This document shows, piece after piece, positions 1-8,984 of a DNA stretch of 64,000 bases. Both the position numbers and the translations under genes were made by a program. Source of the DNA: Bog-756 sp963696495 (GTDB lineage: Bacteria; Actinomycetota; Acidimicrobiia; Acidimicrobiales; RAAP-2). Where the stretch lies: the NCBI GenBank assembly GCA_963696495.1, contig CAVOKJ010000002.1, forward strand, positions 930,001 to 994,000, written 5' to 3'. The notes beneath the pieces were generated by a model. It had not been told where the DNA came from and made no database searches. It worked only from the letters and a program-made list of their open reading frames with translations. The first letter of the stretch is position 1; the number at the start of each line of letters is the position of its first letter.

Positions 1-807
1 GATGTCGACCAGCACCGAGCCCTCGCTCATCCGGCCGACCAGGTCGTCGGAGATCAGCTTGGGCGCCTTGGCCCCCACCACGAGGACGGCCCCGATCACG
101 ATGTCGGCATCGACACAGGTCTCCTCGATGGCGTGGGTGCTCGAGGCCACCGTCTCCAGGGCGCCGCGGAAGTGATGGTCGACCTGGCGGAGACGCTCGA
201 GGTTCCGGTCCAGGATGTACACCTCCGAGTGCATGCCGACCGCCAGGGTCGCCGCCGCCATGCCGGCCACACCGGCACCCAGGATCACCACCTTGGCGCA
301 ACGGACCCCGGGCACGCCGCAGACCAGGACCCCCCGTCCCCCGCCGGAACGCATCAGGTGGTGGGCGCCCATCAACGGGGCCATGCGGCCGGCCACCTCG
401 CTCATGGGGGTGAGCAGGGGCAGTGAGTTGTCCGGAAGCCGCACCGTCTCATAGGCGATGGCCGTGTTCCCGGCGTCGACGAGGGCGTCGGTGCACGACC
501 GGGACGCCGCCAGATGCAGGTAGGTGAACAGGACCTGGTCCTTGCGCAGACCGAGCCGGGGGTACTCCTCGGCGATCGGCTCCTTCACGCCGAGGATCAG
601 GTCGGACTCCGCCCAGACGTCGTCCGGATCGTCGATGGTCCGCGCCCCGGTGGCCGTGAAGTCGGCGTCGGGGATCGACGAGCCGACGCCGGCACCGCGC
701 TCCACGTAGACGGTGTGGCCGGCCGCCGTCAGCTCCCGGACCCCGGCCGGCGTGATGGCCACCCGGTACTCGTCGTCCTTCACTTCCTTCGGGACGCCGA
801 CGATCAT
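1..807 (-). CDS. ald: alanine dehydrogenase, C-terminus cut by window edge
   Basis: NAD-dependent oxidative deamination of L-alanine to pyruvate and ammonia in the cytoplasm. The first 269 codons are present and the last roughly 100 residues lie outside the window. The N-terminus MIVGVPKEVKDDEYRVAITP is the family signature. R15, K75 (in GVKEP) and the His of YLHLAAS (about residue 98) match the known pyruvate-binding and catalytic positions. A Rossmann motif VVILGAGVAGMAAATL follows at about residues 165-180. The gene starts 10 nt after the permease stop, so it is the third gene of a leftward operon with aldehyde dehydrogenase and permease. It would regenerate pyruvate if the neighbouring aminotransferase produces alanine; that link is inference. 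Confidence 0.93.
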   Translation of the reverse strand, partial: MIVGVPKEVKDDEYRVAITPAGVRELTAAGHTVYVERGAGVGSSIPDADFTATGARTIDDPDDVWAESDLILGVKEPIAEEYPRLGLRKDQVLFTYLHLAASRSCTDALVDAGNTAIAYETVRLPDNSLPLLTPMSEVAGRMAPLMGAHHLMRSGGGRGVLVCGVPGVRCAKVVILGAGVAGMAAATLAVGMHSEVYILDRNLERLRQVDHHFRGALETVASSTHAIEETCVDADIVIGAVLVVGAKAPKLISDDLVGRMSEGSVLVDI

Positions 808-817
808 GCCGCCATCC

Positions 818-2332
818 TCACTCGCCGATCTCGGTGTAGGCGATGGGCTTCTGCTTGAAGAAGTCACCCTTGGTGGTGAACTTGGCCAGGAGCACCAGGG
901 GCACCCCGAGGACCAGGGTGATGATGTCGGCGTTGGCACCGCTCCACCCGGCGGTCTTGATCACGTCGATACCCACCAGGAGGAGGACGATCCCCCCGAG
1001 CAGGGGGAAGAGGATCCCGGTGAAGAAGAACCGGACCTCCTTGAACGCCACCTTCCGGTAGGCCCAGGCACACGTGACCCCGGTCACCCCGTAGTAGAAG
1101 GCGATGAGGACGCCGATGCTCGAGATCAGGTTGGCGAACACGTTGCTGATAGAGCTGACGTTGCTGACCAGCACGATGCCCAGCATGGAGATGAAGGCCA
1201 GGATCAGCGTGCCCACCATCGGCGTCTTCAGCTTGCCCTGGATGGTGCCGAACACGCGGGGGAACACGCCGTCGCGCGACATGGAGAGCGTGATGCGGGC
1301 CGCCGGCAGCAGGGTCGTCTGCGTGGTGGCGACCGTGGACGACAGCACGGCGACCAGCATCACGTAGCCGGCCCAGTGGCCGGCAGCCTGCTGGGCGAAG
1401 TAGAGCAGGATGGTGGACGAGTGGGCGTTCCAGGCCTTCTCGGGCAGCAGCATCTGGGCGGCGATGATGTTGATGCCGAACACCAACAGGAGCAGGAACA
1501 TGGAGATGATGCCGGCGTGGCCGGGGGTCTTCGTGGCGTTCTTCGACTCCTCGTTCAGGTTGGTGGCGGTGTCCCAACCCCAGAAGAAGAAGGCGCCCAG
1601 CACCAGGCCGGCGGAGAGCGCCGAGAACCCGCCGATCGAGACGGGGCTGAGCCACGACCAGTGGAAGCTGGTGGAGCCGGCCGGGTGGCTCACCGCCACC
1701 TTGATGATGCCCCAGAGGGAGAACCCGATGACCGCGGTGTACTCGATGATCAGCAGCACCCACTGGAAGTTGGTCGTCCACCGGATCCCCCAGATGCAGA
1801 TGAAGGTGATGAGGGCCAACCAGAAGGCCGCGGCCACCGCCGCCGTTCCCACCGAGTTGGCCGTCGACGACGAGATCCAGCCCCACTCGTTGAACAGCTG
1901 GAGGGTGTACTGGCCGGCCACGATCGGTGCCGAGATGCAGAACAGCACCGAGGTGGCCACTTGGACCCAACCGTTGAACCAACCGACGGTCGGATGGACG
2001 AGTTTGGACAGCCAGGAGTAGGAGGCGCCACAGTCGGGGTCGCGACGGTTCAGGTGGAAGTAGGAGATGGCGATGAACAGCACCGGGACGAAGCTGATCC
2101 AGATGATCGCCGGCCCGGCGTAGCCCACGCCGACCGTCAGGAACAGCACGGCCATGGTGGCGGCCAGGGTGTAGGCCGGGGCGACCGAGGACACCGCCAC
2201 CACGGTCGAGTCGAACAGGTTGAGGGTGTTGGCCCGCAGTGTGGGGGCCGCCTCGTCGGTCGAGACCGGCGCCCCGAAGGGGCCGGGGACCTCTGGTGGG
2301 GTGCCGCCGTTGTCGATGACGTCCGTACTCAT
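818..2332 (-). CDS. APC-family amino acid/polyamine permease
   Basis: A 504-residue inner-membrane transporter of the amino acid-polyamine-organocation superfamily. It has a hydrophilic N-terminus of about 40 residues and then about 12 hydrophobic segments. The stretch NTLNLFDSTVVAVSSVAPAY resembles the first helix of the family, with the unwound helix-breaking residues expected of APC transporters. A GGGAGA-type ribosome site (AGGGGAGA) lies 4 nt before the ATG. It sits between an aldehyde dehydrogenase and alanine dehydrogenase on the same strand. The substrate cannot be read from sequence; the neighbours suggest putrescine, GABA, beta-alanine or a related amine. Confidence 0.9.
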   Translation of the reverse strand: MSTDVIDNGGTPPEVPGPFGAPVSTDEAAPTLRANTLNLFDSTVVAVSSVAPAYTLAATMAVLFLTVGVGYAGPAIIWISFVPVLFIAISYFHLNRRDPDCGASYSWLSKLVHPTVGWFNGWVQVATSVLFCISAPIVAGQYTLQLFNEWGWISSSTANSVGTAAVAAAFWLALITFICIWGIRWTTNFQWVLLIIEYTAVIGFSLWGIIKVAVSHPAGSTSFHWSWLSPVSIGGFSALSAGLVLGAFFFWGWDTATNLNEESKNATKTPGHAGIISMFLLLLVFGINIIAAQMLLPEKAWNAHSSTILLYFAQQAAGHWAGYVMLVAVLSSTVATTQTTLLPAARITLSMSRDGVFPRVFGTIQGKLKTPMVGTLILAFISMLGIVLVSNVSSISNVFANLISSIGVLIAFYYGVTGVTCAWAYRKVAFKEVRFFFTGILFPLLGGIVLLLVGIDVIKTAGWSGANADIITLVLGVPLVLLAKFTTKGDFFKQKPIAYTEIGE

Positions 2333-2419
2333 ATGCTCTCCCCTTGCAATGGTCTGGTCGTGCTCCGGACGTGACGCCGGTGGCGCCCCGCTGCTGCAGA
2401 TGCCCTCGTTGGAACCTGC

Positions 2420-3883
2420 TCAGGTGCCGATGTAGCTCATGACGTGCTTGATCCTGGTGTAGTCCTCGAACCCGTAGGACGACAGGTCCTTGCCGTACCC
2501 CGAGTGCTTGAATCCCCCGTGGGGCATCTCGGCGACGATCGGGATGTGGGTGTTGATCCAGACGGCACCGAAGTCCAGCCCCTTGGCCATCCGCATGGCC
2601 CGACCGTGATCCCGGGTCCACACGCTGGACGCCAGGCCGTACTGCACGCCGTTGGCCCACGACAGGGCCTGCTCCTCGTCGGAGAAGCGCTGCACGGTGA
2701 TCGCCGGCCCGAACAACTCCTCTTGGATCACCTCGTCGCTCTGCTCCAGGCCGGCGATCACCGTCGGGGCGAAGCAGAACCCCCGGGCGCCGACCCGGCT
2801 CCCACCGGTGACCACCTCGGCGTGGGACGGCAGTCGCTCCAGGAACCCGTTGAGCCGAGCCAGCTGCGCGGCGCTGTTGAGCGGACCGAAGTCGGCGTCC
2901 TCGACATCGAGCCCGCCGACCGTCTGGGCGCGCGCCTGCTCGCTGAGGGCCGAGACGAACTCGTCATAGACACCCGGTCCGGCCAGCACCCGGGTGGCCG
3001 CCGTGCAGTCCTGTCCGGCGTTGAAGTACCCGGCGATGGCGATCCCCTCGGCGGCGGCGGCGATGTCTGCGTCGTCGAACACGACGACGGGCGCCTTGCC
3101 CCCCAACTCGAGGTGGACCCGCTTGAGGTCGGCGGCGGCGGAGGCGGCCACCTCCATGCCGGCCCGGACGCTCCCGGTGATCGACACCATCGCCGGGGTG
3201 TCGTGCTCCACCAGCAGACGGCCGGTGTTGCGATCCCCGCAGACGACGTTGAACACCCCGGCGGGCACGTGCTCGGCCATGATCTCCGCCATCAGGAGCG
3301 ACGACGCCGGCGTCGTGTCGGACGGCTTGAGGACCATGGTGTTCCCGGCGGCGAGTGCCGGTGCCCACTTCCACACGGCCATCATGAGCGGGTAGTTCCA
3401 CGGCGTCACCGCGGCGCACACACCGATCGGCTCCCGGCGGACGAACGACGTGTGGTCCTTCAGGTACTCGCCGGCGGACTTCCCCTCGAGGTGGCGGGCG
3501 GCACCGGCGAAGAACCGGATCTGGTCGACCAGTTGGGGGATCTCCTCGGCCAGGGTCACCGCCACCGGCTTGCCGGTGTTGGCCGACTCGACCTGGACGA
3601 GCTCCTCGGCCCTGGCATCGAGGGCGTCGGCTATCCGGAAGAGGGCCAGGCTCCGCTCCGAGGGGGTGGCGTCGCGCCACTCCGGGAAGGCGGCGCTGGC
3701 GGCGTCGAAGGCCCGGTCGATGTCCTTGGCGCCCGACACCGGCGCCTCGAGGTACTCGTCACCGGTGCTGGGGTCGACGAGTGCCGAGGTCGAGCCGTCC
3801 ACCGTCTCGACGTACCGGCCACCCACGAAGTTCGACAGGCGGCCCCTCCCGGTGGTGCCCTGCTCCGACGCTCGGTTGCTCAC
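2420..3883 (-). CDS. aldehyde dehydrogenase, probable gamma-aminobutyraldehyde dehydrogenase type
   Basis: NAD(P)-dependent oxidation of an aldehyde to an acid. I start at the GTG at 3883 (487 aa) because a GGGAGG site lies 4 nt upstream and homology begins there. The open frame runs on upstream to 4156, but the extra residues are Arg-rich and not family-like. N163 in TPWNYP, E259 in LELGGK and C293 in AGQDC are the expected catalytic residues. The C-terminal block GGFKHSGYGKDLS followed by EDYTRIKHVM is typical of PatD/YdcW-type aminobutyraldehyde dehydrogenases. First gene of the leftward operon. The exact aldehyde is inferred from subfamily resemblance. Confidence 0.9.
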   Translation of the reverse strand: MSNRASEQGTTGRGRLSNFVGGRYVETVDGSTSALVDPSTGDEYLEAPVSGAKDIDRAFDAASAAFPEWRDATPSERSLALFRIADALDARAEELVQVESANTGKPVAVTLAEEIPQLVDQIRFFAGAARHLEGKSAGEYLKDHTSFVRREPIGVCAAVTPWNYPLMMAVWKWAPALAAGNTMVLKPSDTTPASSLLMAEIMAEHVPAGVFNVVCGDRNTGRLLVEHDTPAMVSITGSVRAGMEVAASAAADLKRVHLELGGKAPVVVFDDADIAAAAEGIAIAGYFNAGQDCTAATRVLAGPGVYDEFVSALSEQARAQTVGGLDVEDADFGPLNSAAQLARLNGFLERLPSHAEVVTGGSRVGARGFCFAPTVIAGLEQSDEVIQEELFGPAITVQRFSDEEQALSWANGVQYGLASSVWTRDHGRAMRMAKGLDFGAVWINTHIPIVAEMPHGGFKHSGYGKDLSSYGFEDYTRIKHVMSYIGT

Positions 3884-3910
3884 GGTCCCTCCCCACGGGT
3901 TCCCACTGCT

Positions 3911-3947
3911 CTGTATCCGTCTGTTCCGTCTGTTCCGTCTGTTCCGG
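3911..3947. repeat. 9-bp tandem repeat CTGTTCCGT upstream of the aldehyde dehydrogenase
   Basis: Three consecutive 9-bp units (CTGTTCCGT, CTGTTCCGT, CTGTTCCGG) follow a diverged first copy CTGTATCCGT. They lie just upstream of the chosen GTG start, in the leader or promoter region of the leftward operon. They could be a slippage-prone spacer or a binding array. No function is established. Confidence 0.7.
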
Positions 3948-4057
3948 CCCAGCTTTCGGCGCCCGGACACCTGCATCTCGACTCTTCGCTCCGTCATAGT
4001 GTCTGAATATCGGCCAACAGACAAGTTTTTTCTCGGATGAATTCGTGTCCGGCCACT

Positions 4058-4071
4058 ATTTCGATCGAAAT
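4058..4071. promoter_or_regulatory. 14-bp perfect palindrome, candidate Lrp/AsnC operator
   Basis: ATTTCGATCGAAAT is a perfect inverted repeat in the AT-richer intergenic stretch (3884-4197) between divergent catabolic operons, one of which begins with an Lrp/AsnC regulator. Lrp proteins usually bind such AT-flanked palindromes near their own promoter and control neighbouring catabolic genes. The assignment is inference from position. Confidence 0.5.
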
Positions 4072-4093
4072 CTTCCCCTGATTCCGCTCGAAC

Positions 4094-4102
4094 TGCTATA
4101 AC
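4094..4102 (+). promoter_or_regulatory. extended -10 promoter element for the rightward operon
   Basis: TGCTATAAC matches an extended -10 (TGnTATAAC). It lies 23 bp after the palindrome and about 95 bp before the chosen regulator start. No convincing -35 is seen, which is usual for extended -10 promoters. Repressor at the palindrome would sit where the -35 region lies. Confidence 0.45.
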
Positions 4103-4197
4103 GGACGAGACATGTGCTCGACGAACCAACCGCCCGCGGGCCGCGGCAGCACGCAATCGGCGGGCGGTCCCGCCTCCCGGCGACGGGGCTCGTGACG

Positions 4198-4677
4198 ATG
4201 GCCGTCCCGGTCCCCTCCCCGCCGCCCTCCGGGCTCCTCGACGACGTGAACAAGGCCATCGTCGAGGAGCTCCAACAGGACGGGAGGAGGACCTACGGGT
4301 CCATCGCCGAGGCGGTGGGCCTCTCGGAGGCCGCCGTGCGCCAACGGGTCCAAAAGATGCGGGAGGCGGGGATCATGCAGATCGTCGCGGTGACCGACCC
4401 CCTGCAGATCGGGTTCCGAAGCCAGGCGATGGTGGGCATCCGGGCCGACGGGGACACCCGGGTGGTCGCCGAGCGGCTGGCGGCGGTCGACGACATCGAC
4501 TACGTGGTGATGTGCACCGGCTCCTTCGACATCCTGGTGGAGCTGGTGACCGAGGACGAGGACACGCTCCTCGAGCTGCTCAACGGGGTCATCCGCCGCA
4601 TCCCCGGCGTCCGGGACACCGAGACCTTCATGTACCTGAAGCTGACCAAACAGACCTATAGCTGGGGGACCCGATGA
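4198..4677 (+). CDS. Lrp/AsnC-family transcriptional regulator
   Basis: A 159-residue cytoplasmic regulator. An N-terminal helix-turn-helix (LLDDVNKAIVEELQQDGR, then IAEAVGLSEAAVRQRV) is followed by the RAM ligand-binding domain with the typical YVVMCTGSFDILVELV strand. The open frame extends upstream to a GTG at 4114, but the ATG at 4198 gives a normal family length. The stop codon overlaps the ATG of the aminotransferase (ATGA at 4674-4677), so regulator, aminotransferase and oxidase are translationally coupled. It probably senses the amino acid or amine handled by this cluster. Confidence 0.92.
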   Translation: MAVPVPSPPPSGLLDDVNKAIVEELQQDGRRTYGSIAEAVGLSEAAVRQRVQKMREAGIMQIVAVTDPLQIGFRSQAMVGIRADGDTRVVAERLAAVDDIDYVVMCTGSFDILVELVTEDEDTLLELLNGVIRRIPGVRDTETFMYLKLTKQTYSWGTR

Positions 4678-6038
4678 CCGACTTTTCCAACGAGGCACTG
4701 CAAGAGAGCGCGCACCGGCACCTCTGGATGCACTTCACCCGGATGAACGACAAGAGTGAGATCCCGGTCATCGTGCGGGGCGAGGGCGTGTACGTCTACG
4801 ACCAGTACGGCAAGCGCTATCTCGACGGCCTGTCCGGGCTGTTCACCAGCCAGGTGGGCCACGGGCGCGCCGAGTTGGCGGAGGCGGCGTTCCGTCAGGC
4901 GAGCCAGCTGGCGTACTTCCCCGTCTGGAGCTACGCCCACCCGACCGCCGTGGAGCTGGCCGACCGGTTGGCCCAGCTGACCCCGGCCGACTGCAACCGC
5001 ATCTTCTTCACGACCGGCGGCTCGGAGGCGGTGGAATCGGCCTGGAAGCTGGCCCGCCAGTACTTCAGGGTCACCGGGCAGCCCGACCGGCTCAAGGTGA
5101 TCAGCCGGAACATCGCGTATCACGGGGCGACGATGGGTGCCCTGTCGATCACCGGCCTCTCGGACATCAAGACCCCGTTCGAGCCGTTGGTGCCGGGCGC
5201 GTTCAAGGTGCCCAACACCAACTTCTACCGGGCCCAGTACTTCGCCGACGACCTCGATGCCTTCGGTCAGTGGGCGGCCGATGCCATCGAGCAGGCCATC
5301 CTGATCGAAGGGCCCGAGACGGTGGCCGCCGTGTTCCTCGAACCGGTGCAGAACGCCGGGGGCTGCTTCCCTCCGCCCCCCGGCTACTTCCAGCGGGTGC
5401 GGGAGATCTGCGACCGCTACGGCGTGCTCCTGGTCTCCGACGAGGTGATCTGCGCCTTCGGTCGGCTGGGCCACTGGTTCGGGGCCCAGCGCTACGACTA
5501 CCGTCCGGACATCGTGACCATGGCCAAGGGCCTGACGAGCGGGTACTCCCCCCTCGGTGCCATGGCGGTGAGCGACCGCCTGGTCGAACCCTTCCTGGAG
5601 GGCGAGAGCTTCCTCCACGGGGTGACCTTCGCCGGGCACCCGGTGAGCGCAGCCGTCGCCCTGGCCAACATCGACGTCTTCGAGAAGGAGGGGCTGCTCG
5701 AGAACGTGCGTGACAACGAGGCGGCCTTCCGGGCTTCGCTCGACACGCTGAGCGACCTGCCCATCGTCGGTGACGTCCGGGGGGCCGGCTACTTCTACGG
5801 GATCGAGCTGGTGAAGGACAAGGACACCCGCGAGACCTTCAACGAGGAGGAGTCCGAGCGCCTGCTCCGTGGCTTCCTCTCCGGTGCCCTGTACGAGGCC
5901 GGCCTGATCTGTCGGGCCGACGACCGTGGCGACCCGGTCGTGCAGTTGGCGCCCCCGCTCACCTGCGGGGAGGAGGAGTTCGAGGTGATGACCGGCATCC
6001 TCCGCACCGTGCTCACCGAGGCGTGGAAGCAGCTCTGA
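4674..6038 (+). CDS. class III PLP aminotransferase (omega-amino acid/polyamine:pyruvate type)
   Basis: A 454-residue PLP enzyme of the acetylornithine/omega-aminotransferase fold. The Schiff-base lysine is K285 in the motif MAKGLTSGY. Family blocks GLSGLFTSQVGHGR, FFTTGGSEAVESAWK and VSDEVICAFGR are all present. It likely moves an amino group from a diamine or omega-amino acid to pyruvate, giving alanine and an aldehyde. The divergent operon supplies an aldehyde dehydrogenase and alanine dehydrogenase for both products. It overlaps the regulator by 4 nt and the next gene by 16 nt. Substrate is inferred; beta-alanine, taurine and putrescine are all possible. Confidence 0.9.
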   Translation: MTDFSNEALQESAHRHLWMHFTRMNDKSEIPVIVRGEGVYVYDQYGKRYLDGLSGLFTSQVGHGRAELAEAAFRQASQLAYFPVWSYAHPTAVELADRLAQLTPADCNRIFFTTGGSEAVESAWKLARQYFRVTGQPDRLKVISRNIAYHGATMGALSITGLSDIKTPFEPLVPGAFKVPNTNFYRAQYFADDLDAFGQWAADAIEQAILIEGPETVAAVFLEPVQNAGGCFPPPPGYFQRVREICDRYGVLLVSDEVICAFGRLGHWFGAQRYDYRPDIVTMAKGLTSGYSPLGAMAVSDRLVEPFLEGESFLHGVTFAGHPVSAAVALANIDVFEKEGLLENVRDNEAAFRASLDTLSDLPIVGDVRGAGYFYGIELVKDKDTRETFNEEESERLLRGFLSGALYEAGLICRADDRGDPVVQLAPPLTCGEEEFEVMTGILRTVLTEAWKQL

Positions 6039-7426
6039 CACCGACGTCGGGCGAGCACTACCGCCGTCTCTCCCTGTGGTGGGACGGGCTCGCTGATCCC
6101 ATCTCCGTCCGGGAGCCGCTCCCCGGCGACCTCGACGTCGACGTCGCCGTGGTCGGTGGCGGGTTCACCGGGCTCTGGACGGCCTATTACCTTGCCGAGG
6201 CCGACCCGAGCATCCGAATCGCCGTCCTCGAACGGGACGTCGCCGGCTTCGGAGCCTCGGGGCGCAACGGTGGCTGGTGTTCCGCCCTGTTCGCCGTTCC
6301 CGGGGAGCGCCTGGACAGGATGGCCGGGCCCGGAGCCGGTGCCGCCATGCGTCAGGCCATGGTGGGTGCGGTGGCCGAGGTGGGCGCGGTGGCCGGCTCG
6401 GAGCGGATCGACTGCGGATACGCCCGCGGCGGAACCGTGGTGCTGGCCCGCACCGGCGTCCAGCTGCAGCGCACCCGTGACGAGGTCGCCGCAGCCCGGG
6501 AGGCCGGAGTCGGCGAGGACGATCTCCTGTTCCTGTCGGCGGCCGAGGCGTCGGCACTCGTCGGTGCCACCGACGTCCTCGGAGGCACCTACACACCTCA
6601 CTGCGCCGCCGTCGATCCGGCCCGCCTGGTGCGCGGCCTGGCCCGGGCGGCCGAGGCGAGAGGGGTCGCCGTCTACGAGCAGACCGAGGTCCGGGCCATC
6701 AGGCCGGGGGTGGTCGAGACCAACCGGGGCACCGTGCGGGCGGCCACCGTGGTGCGGGCGACCGAGGGCTACACCCGAACACTCGAGGGGGAGGGGCGCA
6801 CGCTCGTCCCGGTCTACTCGCTGATGATCGCCACCGAGCCCCTGTCCGCCGAGTTCTGGGCGCAGGCCGGCCTGGCCCGGCGGGAGACCTTCGCCGATCA
6901 CCGGCACCTCGTCATCTACGGCCAGCGGACGCAAGACGATCGGATGGCCTTCGGGGGTCGGGGGGCTCCTTACCACTTCGGATCGACCATCCGGCCCGAA
7001 TTCGACAGCGATACGTCCGTCCACGACGCCCTGTGGACCACCCTGGTCCAGCTGTTCCCGGCACTGGCGGACGCCACCGTCACCCACCGGTGGGGCGGCC
7101 CGCTCGGCATCGCCCGGGACTGGTTCACCTCGGTGGGCCTCGACACGGAGACCGGCCTCGCCTGGGCCGGCGGCTACGTCGGCGACGGGGTCTCGACCAC
7201 CAACCTGGCCGGACGGACGCTGCGTGACCTCATCCTGCATCGTGACACCGAACTGACGAGGCTGCCCTGGGTGGGGCACGTGTCGAAGCGCTGGGAGCCC
7301 GAGCCGCTCCGGTACCTCGGCATCAATGCCGGGCTGCTGCTGGCCGGGAGTGCCGACCGCGCCGAGCAGAGGGCCGGGCGTCCGACGTGGCAGGCCCGTG
7401 CCCTCGACCGGGTGGTGGGCAGCTGA
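6023..7426 (+). CDS. FAD-dependent amine/amino-acid oxidase (DAO family, PuuB-like)
   Basis: A 467-residue flavoenzyme. The Rossmann dinucleotide motif VAVVGGGFTGLWTAYYLAE lies at residues 41-59, and ASGRNGGW follows as in gamma-glutamylputrescine oxidases and related DAO enzymes. The C-terminal GYVGDGVSTTNLAGR is the second FAD contact block. The GTG start overlaps the aminotransferase end by 16 nt, so the pair is probably coupled. It would oxidise a primary or secondary amine to imine and peroxide, an alternative route of deamination. Its substrate is unknown. Confidence 0.87.
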   Translation: MEAALTPTSGEHYRRLSLWWDGLADPISVREPLPGDLDVDVAVVGGGFTGLWTAYYLAEADPSIRIAVLERDVAGFGASGRNGGWCSALFAVPGERLDRMAGPGAGAAMRQAMVGAVAEVGAVAGSERIDCGYARGGTVVLARTGVQLQRTRDEVAAAREAGVGEDDLLFLSAAEASALVGATDVLGGTYTPHCAAVDPARLVRGLARAAEARGVAVYEQTEVRAIRPGVVETNRGTVRAATVVRATEGYTRTLEGEGRTLVPVYSLMIATEPLSAEFWAQAGLARRETFADHRHLVIYGQRTQDDRMAFGGRGAPYHFGSTIRPEFDSDTSVHDALWTTLVQLFPALADATVTHRWGGPLGIARDWFTSVGLDTETGLAWAGGYVGDGVSTTNLAGRTLRDLILHRDTELTRLPWVGHVSKRWEPEPLRYLGINAGLLLAGSADRAEQRAGRPTWQARALDRVVGS

Positions 7427-7436
7427 ACCGGCCGTA

Positions 7437-8984
7437 TCAGCCGGCCCCCAGGAAGGGGGCGCCGAAGGCGAACACGCCTCCGTCCTGGGACGACAGCCAG
7501 TAGCCGTCCGTCGCCGGGTCGAGCGACAGGTCCGACACCGGGGCGTTGAGGTGCAGGCTCCCGGTCGATCCCTGGAAGAGCGCAGACCCGAACGAGAAGA
7601 CCCCGCCATCGCTGGCCGCCAACCAGTAGCCGCTTCCGGCGACGTCGGTGGCCATCCCCACCACCGGCCTCGTGAGCCTCAGGCTCCCCGTCGACCCGTA
7701 GAACTTGGCGTCACCGAAGGAGAAGACCCCTCCGTCGGTGCCGACCAGCCAGTATCCCCCGCCGGCCGGAGTGACGGCCATGCCGACGATGGGGGCGTTG
7801 ATCGTCGCTCCACCCGTCGACCCGTAGTAGAGGGCGTCGCCGAAGGAGTACACCCCACCGTCGGCACCGACCAGCCAGTACCCCCGGTCGTCCGAGGTGG
7901 GGGCCATACCGACGATGGGGGCGTTGATCGTCGCTCCACCCGTCGACCCGTAGTAGAGGGCGTCGCCGAACGCGAACACCCCACCGTCGCTCGCCACCAG
8001 CCAGTAGCCGTGGCCGTCGTCGGTGGCGGCCATGCCGACGATCGGCGAATTGAGCCGGTACGAGCCCGTCGGTCCGTAGTCGGTGACCAGACCGTGGGTC
8101 GAGACCCTGCCCATGGCATTGACCTGCCAGTACCCGGTTCCTGCCGGATCGGGGGCGAGTCCGATCACCGGTGCGCCCAGGCTCCCCACCGGGCCGTAGT
8201 CGGCGATCGGCGTCGCCGACACCTCGTTCGAGGCCGGGGAGAGGCCCGAGGCGGTGATGGCCCTGACGGTGAAGTAGTACTTCGTCCCGTCGCTGAGACC
8301 GGGAACGGTGAAGGTCCCTCCCTCGACGGGGACGGGCCCATTGGCCGGATCGGGATACTGGGCGCCGGGAGCGACGCCCACGTACACGTTGTATCCGGTG
8401 ACGGGCGTCGTGCCCGCGTTCGGCGGCGCTGACCACGAGACCGTGGCGGAGCCGACACCGGACACCGCAGACGGCGCCACCGGGGCGGCCGACGCGGTCG
8501 GTGCCGGAGGCGTGGTCGGTGCCGGAGGCGTGGTCGGTGCCGGAGGCCTGGTCGGCCCGGGTGTGCCCGGCGTGACCGATGCGCTGGCGGGGGCGGTGGT
8601 CGTCGAGCTCGACGAGCCGATCAGCGGCACCGACGAGGCGGAGGTCCCGACCGGTGCTGTCCCCACCCCACCGACGCCGTCAGTGGTGGTCGTGGTGGTC
8701 GAGGACGACCCGTCGGTCGGAGGTTCCGTCGGCGGCGGGTCGGCGACCTGGCCCGTGTGACCCGACCCCGCATCCTGGGTCGTCGTCGTGGAGGCAGGCG
8801 GAGCAGTGGCCGTCGCCGACCGGTTCGGCCGATGGGAGGACACGGCGAGCACCAGGCCGGCGCCGAGGACGACGGCCACGGCGACCGTCGCGGCCACGGC
8901 CATGCCGGACCGCCCGCCGGGCAGCGGCGACTCACCCAGCAGCCACGACCACCACTGTCTCCATCCCTGTGCCCAATTCCTCAC
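7437..8984 (-). CDS. membrane-anchored FN3 plus GYWLVA-repeat extracellular protein
   Basis: A 515-residue predicted surface protein. A Trp-rich cytoplasmic head precedes one transmembrane helix at about residues 28-48, so it is an N-terminally anchored protein with its bulk outside. A Thr/Ser/Pro linker (about 55-165, including APTTPP repeats) leads to one fibronectin type III domain (about 170-255). Six or so 40-residue repeats of the form GYWLVASDGGVFAFGDALYYGSTG follow to the end. Repeats of this form are common in Acidimicrobiia secreted proteins and probably form a beta-propeller. It converges on the FAD oxidase with a 10-nt gap. Function unknown; adhesion or wall binding is a guess. 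Confidence 0.85.
   Translation of the reverse strand: MRNWAQGWRQWWSWLLGESPLPGGRSGMAVAATVAVAVVLGAGLVLAVSSHRPNRSATATAPPASTTTTQDAGSGHTGQVADPPPTEPPTDGSSSTTTTTTDGVGGVGTAPVGTSASSVPLIGSSSSTTTAPASASVTPGTPGPTRPPAPTTPPAPTTPPAPTASAAPVAPSAVSGVGSATVSWSAPPNAGTTPVTGYNVYVGVAPGAQYPDPANGPVPVEGGTFTVPGLSDGTKYYFTVRAITASGLSPASNEVSATPIADYGPVGSLGAPVIGLAPDPAGTGYWQVNAMGRVSTHGLVTDYGPTGSYRLNSPIVGMAATDDGHGYWLVASDGGVFAFGDALYYGSTGGATINAPIVGMAPTSDDRGYWLVGADGGVYSFGDALYYGSTGGATINAPIVGMAVTPAGGGYWLVGTDGGVFSFGDAKFYGSTGSLRLTRPVVGMATDVAGSGYWLAASDGGVFSFGSALFQGSTGSLHLNAPVSDLSLDPATDGYWLSSQDGGVFAFGAPFLGAG

Noticed and set aside
713..2374. 553-codon open frame on the plus strand across the permease gene
   Set aside because: It is the antisense shadow of a high-GC gene; composition is Gly/Asp/Arg-rich without any family motif, whereas the minus strand reads a clean APC permease.
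2444..4006. 520-codon plus-strand frame opposite the aldehyde dehydrogenase
   Set aside because: Antisense shadow; the minus strand has all aldehyde dehydrogenase catalytic motifs.
7326..8432. 368-codon plus-strand frame with RRPVVEGVAE repeats
   Set aside because: Antisense of the GYWLVA-repeat protein; repeat period follows that gene.
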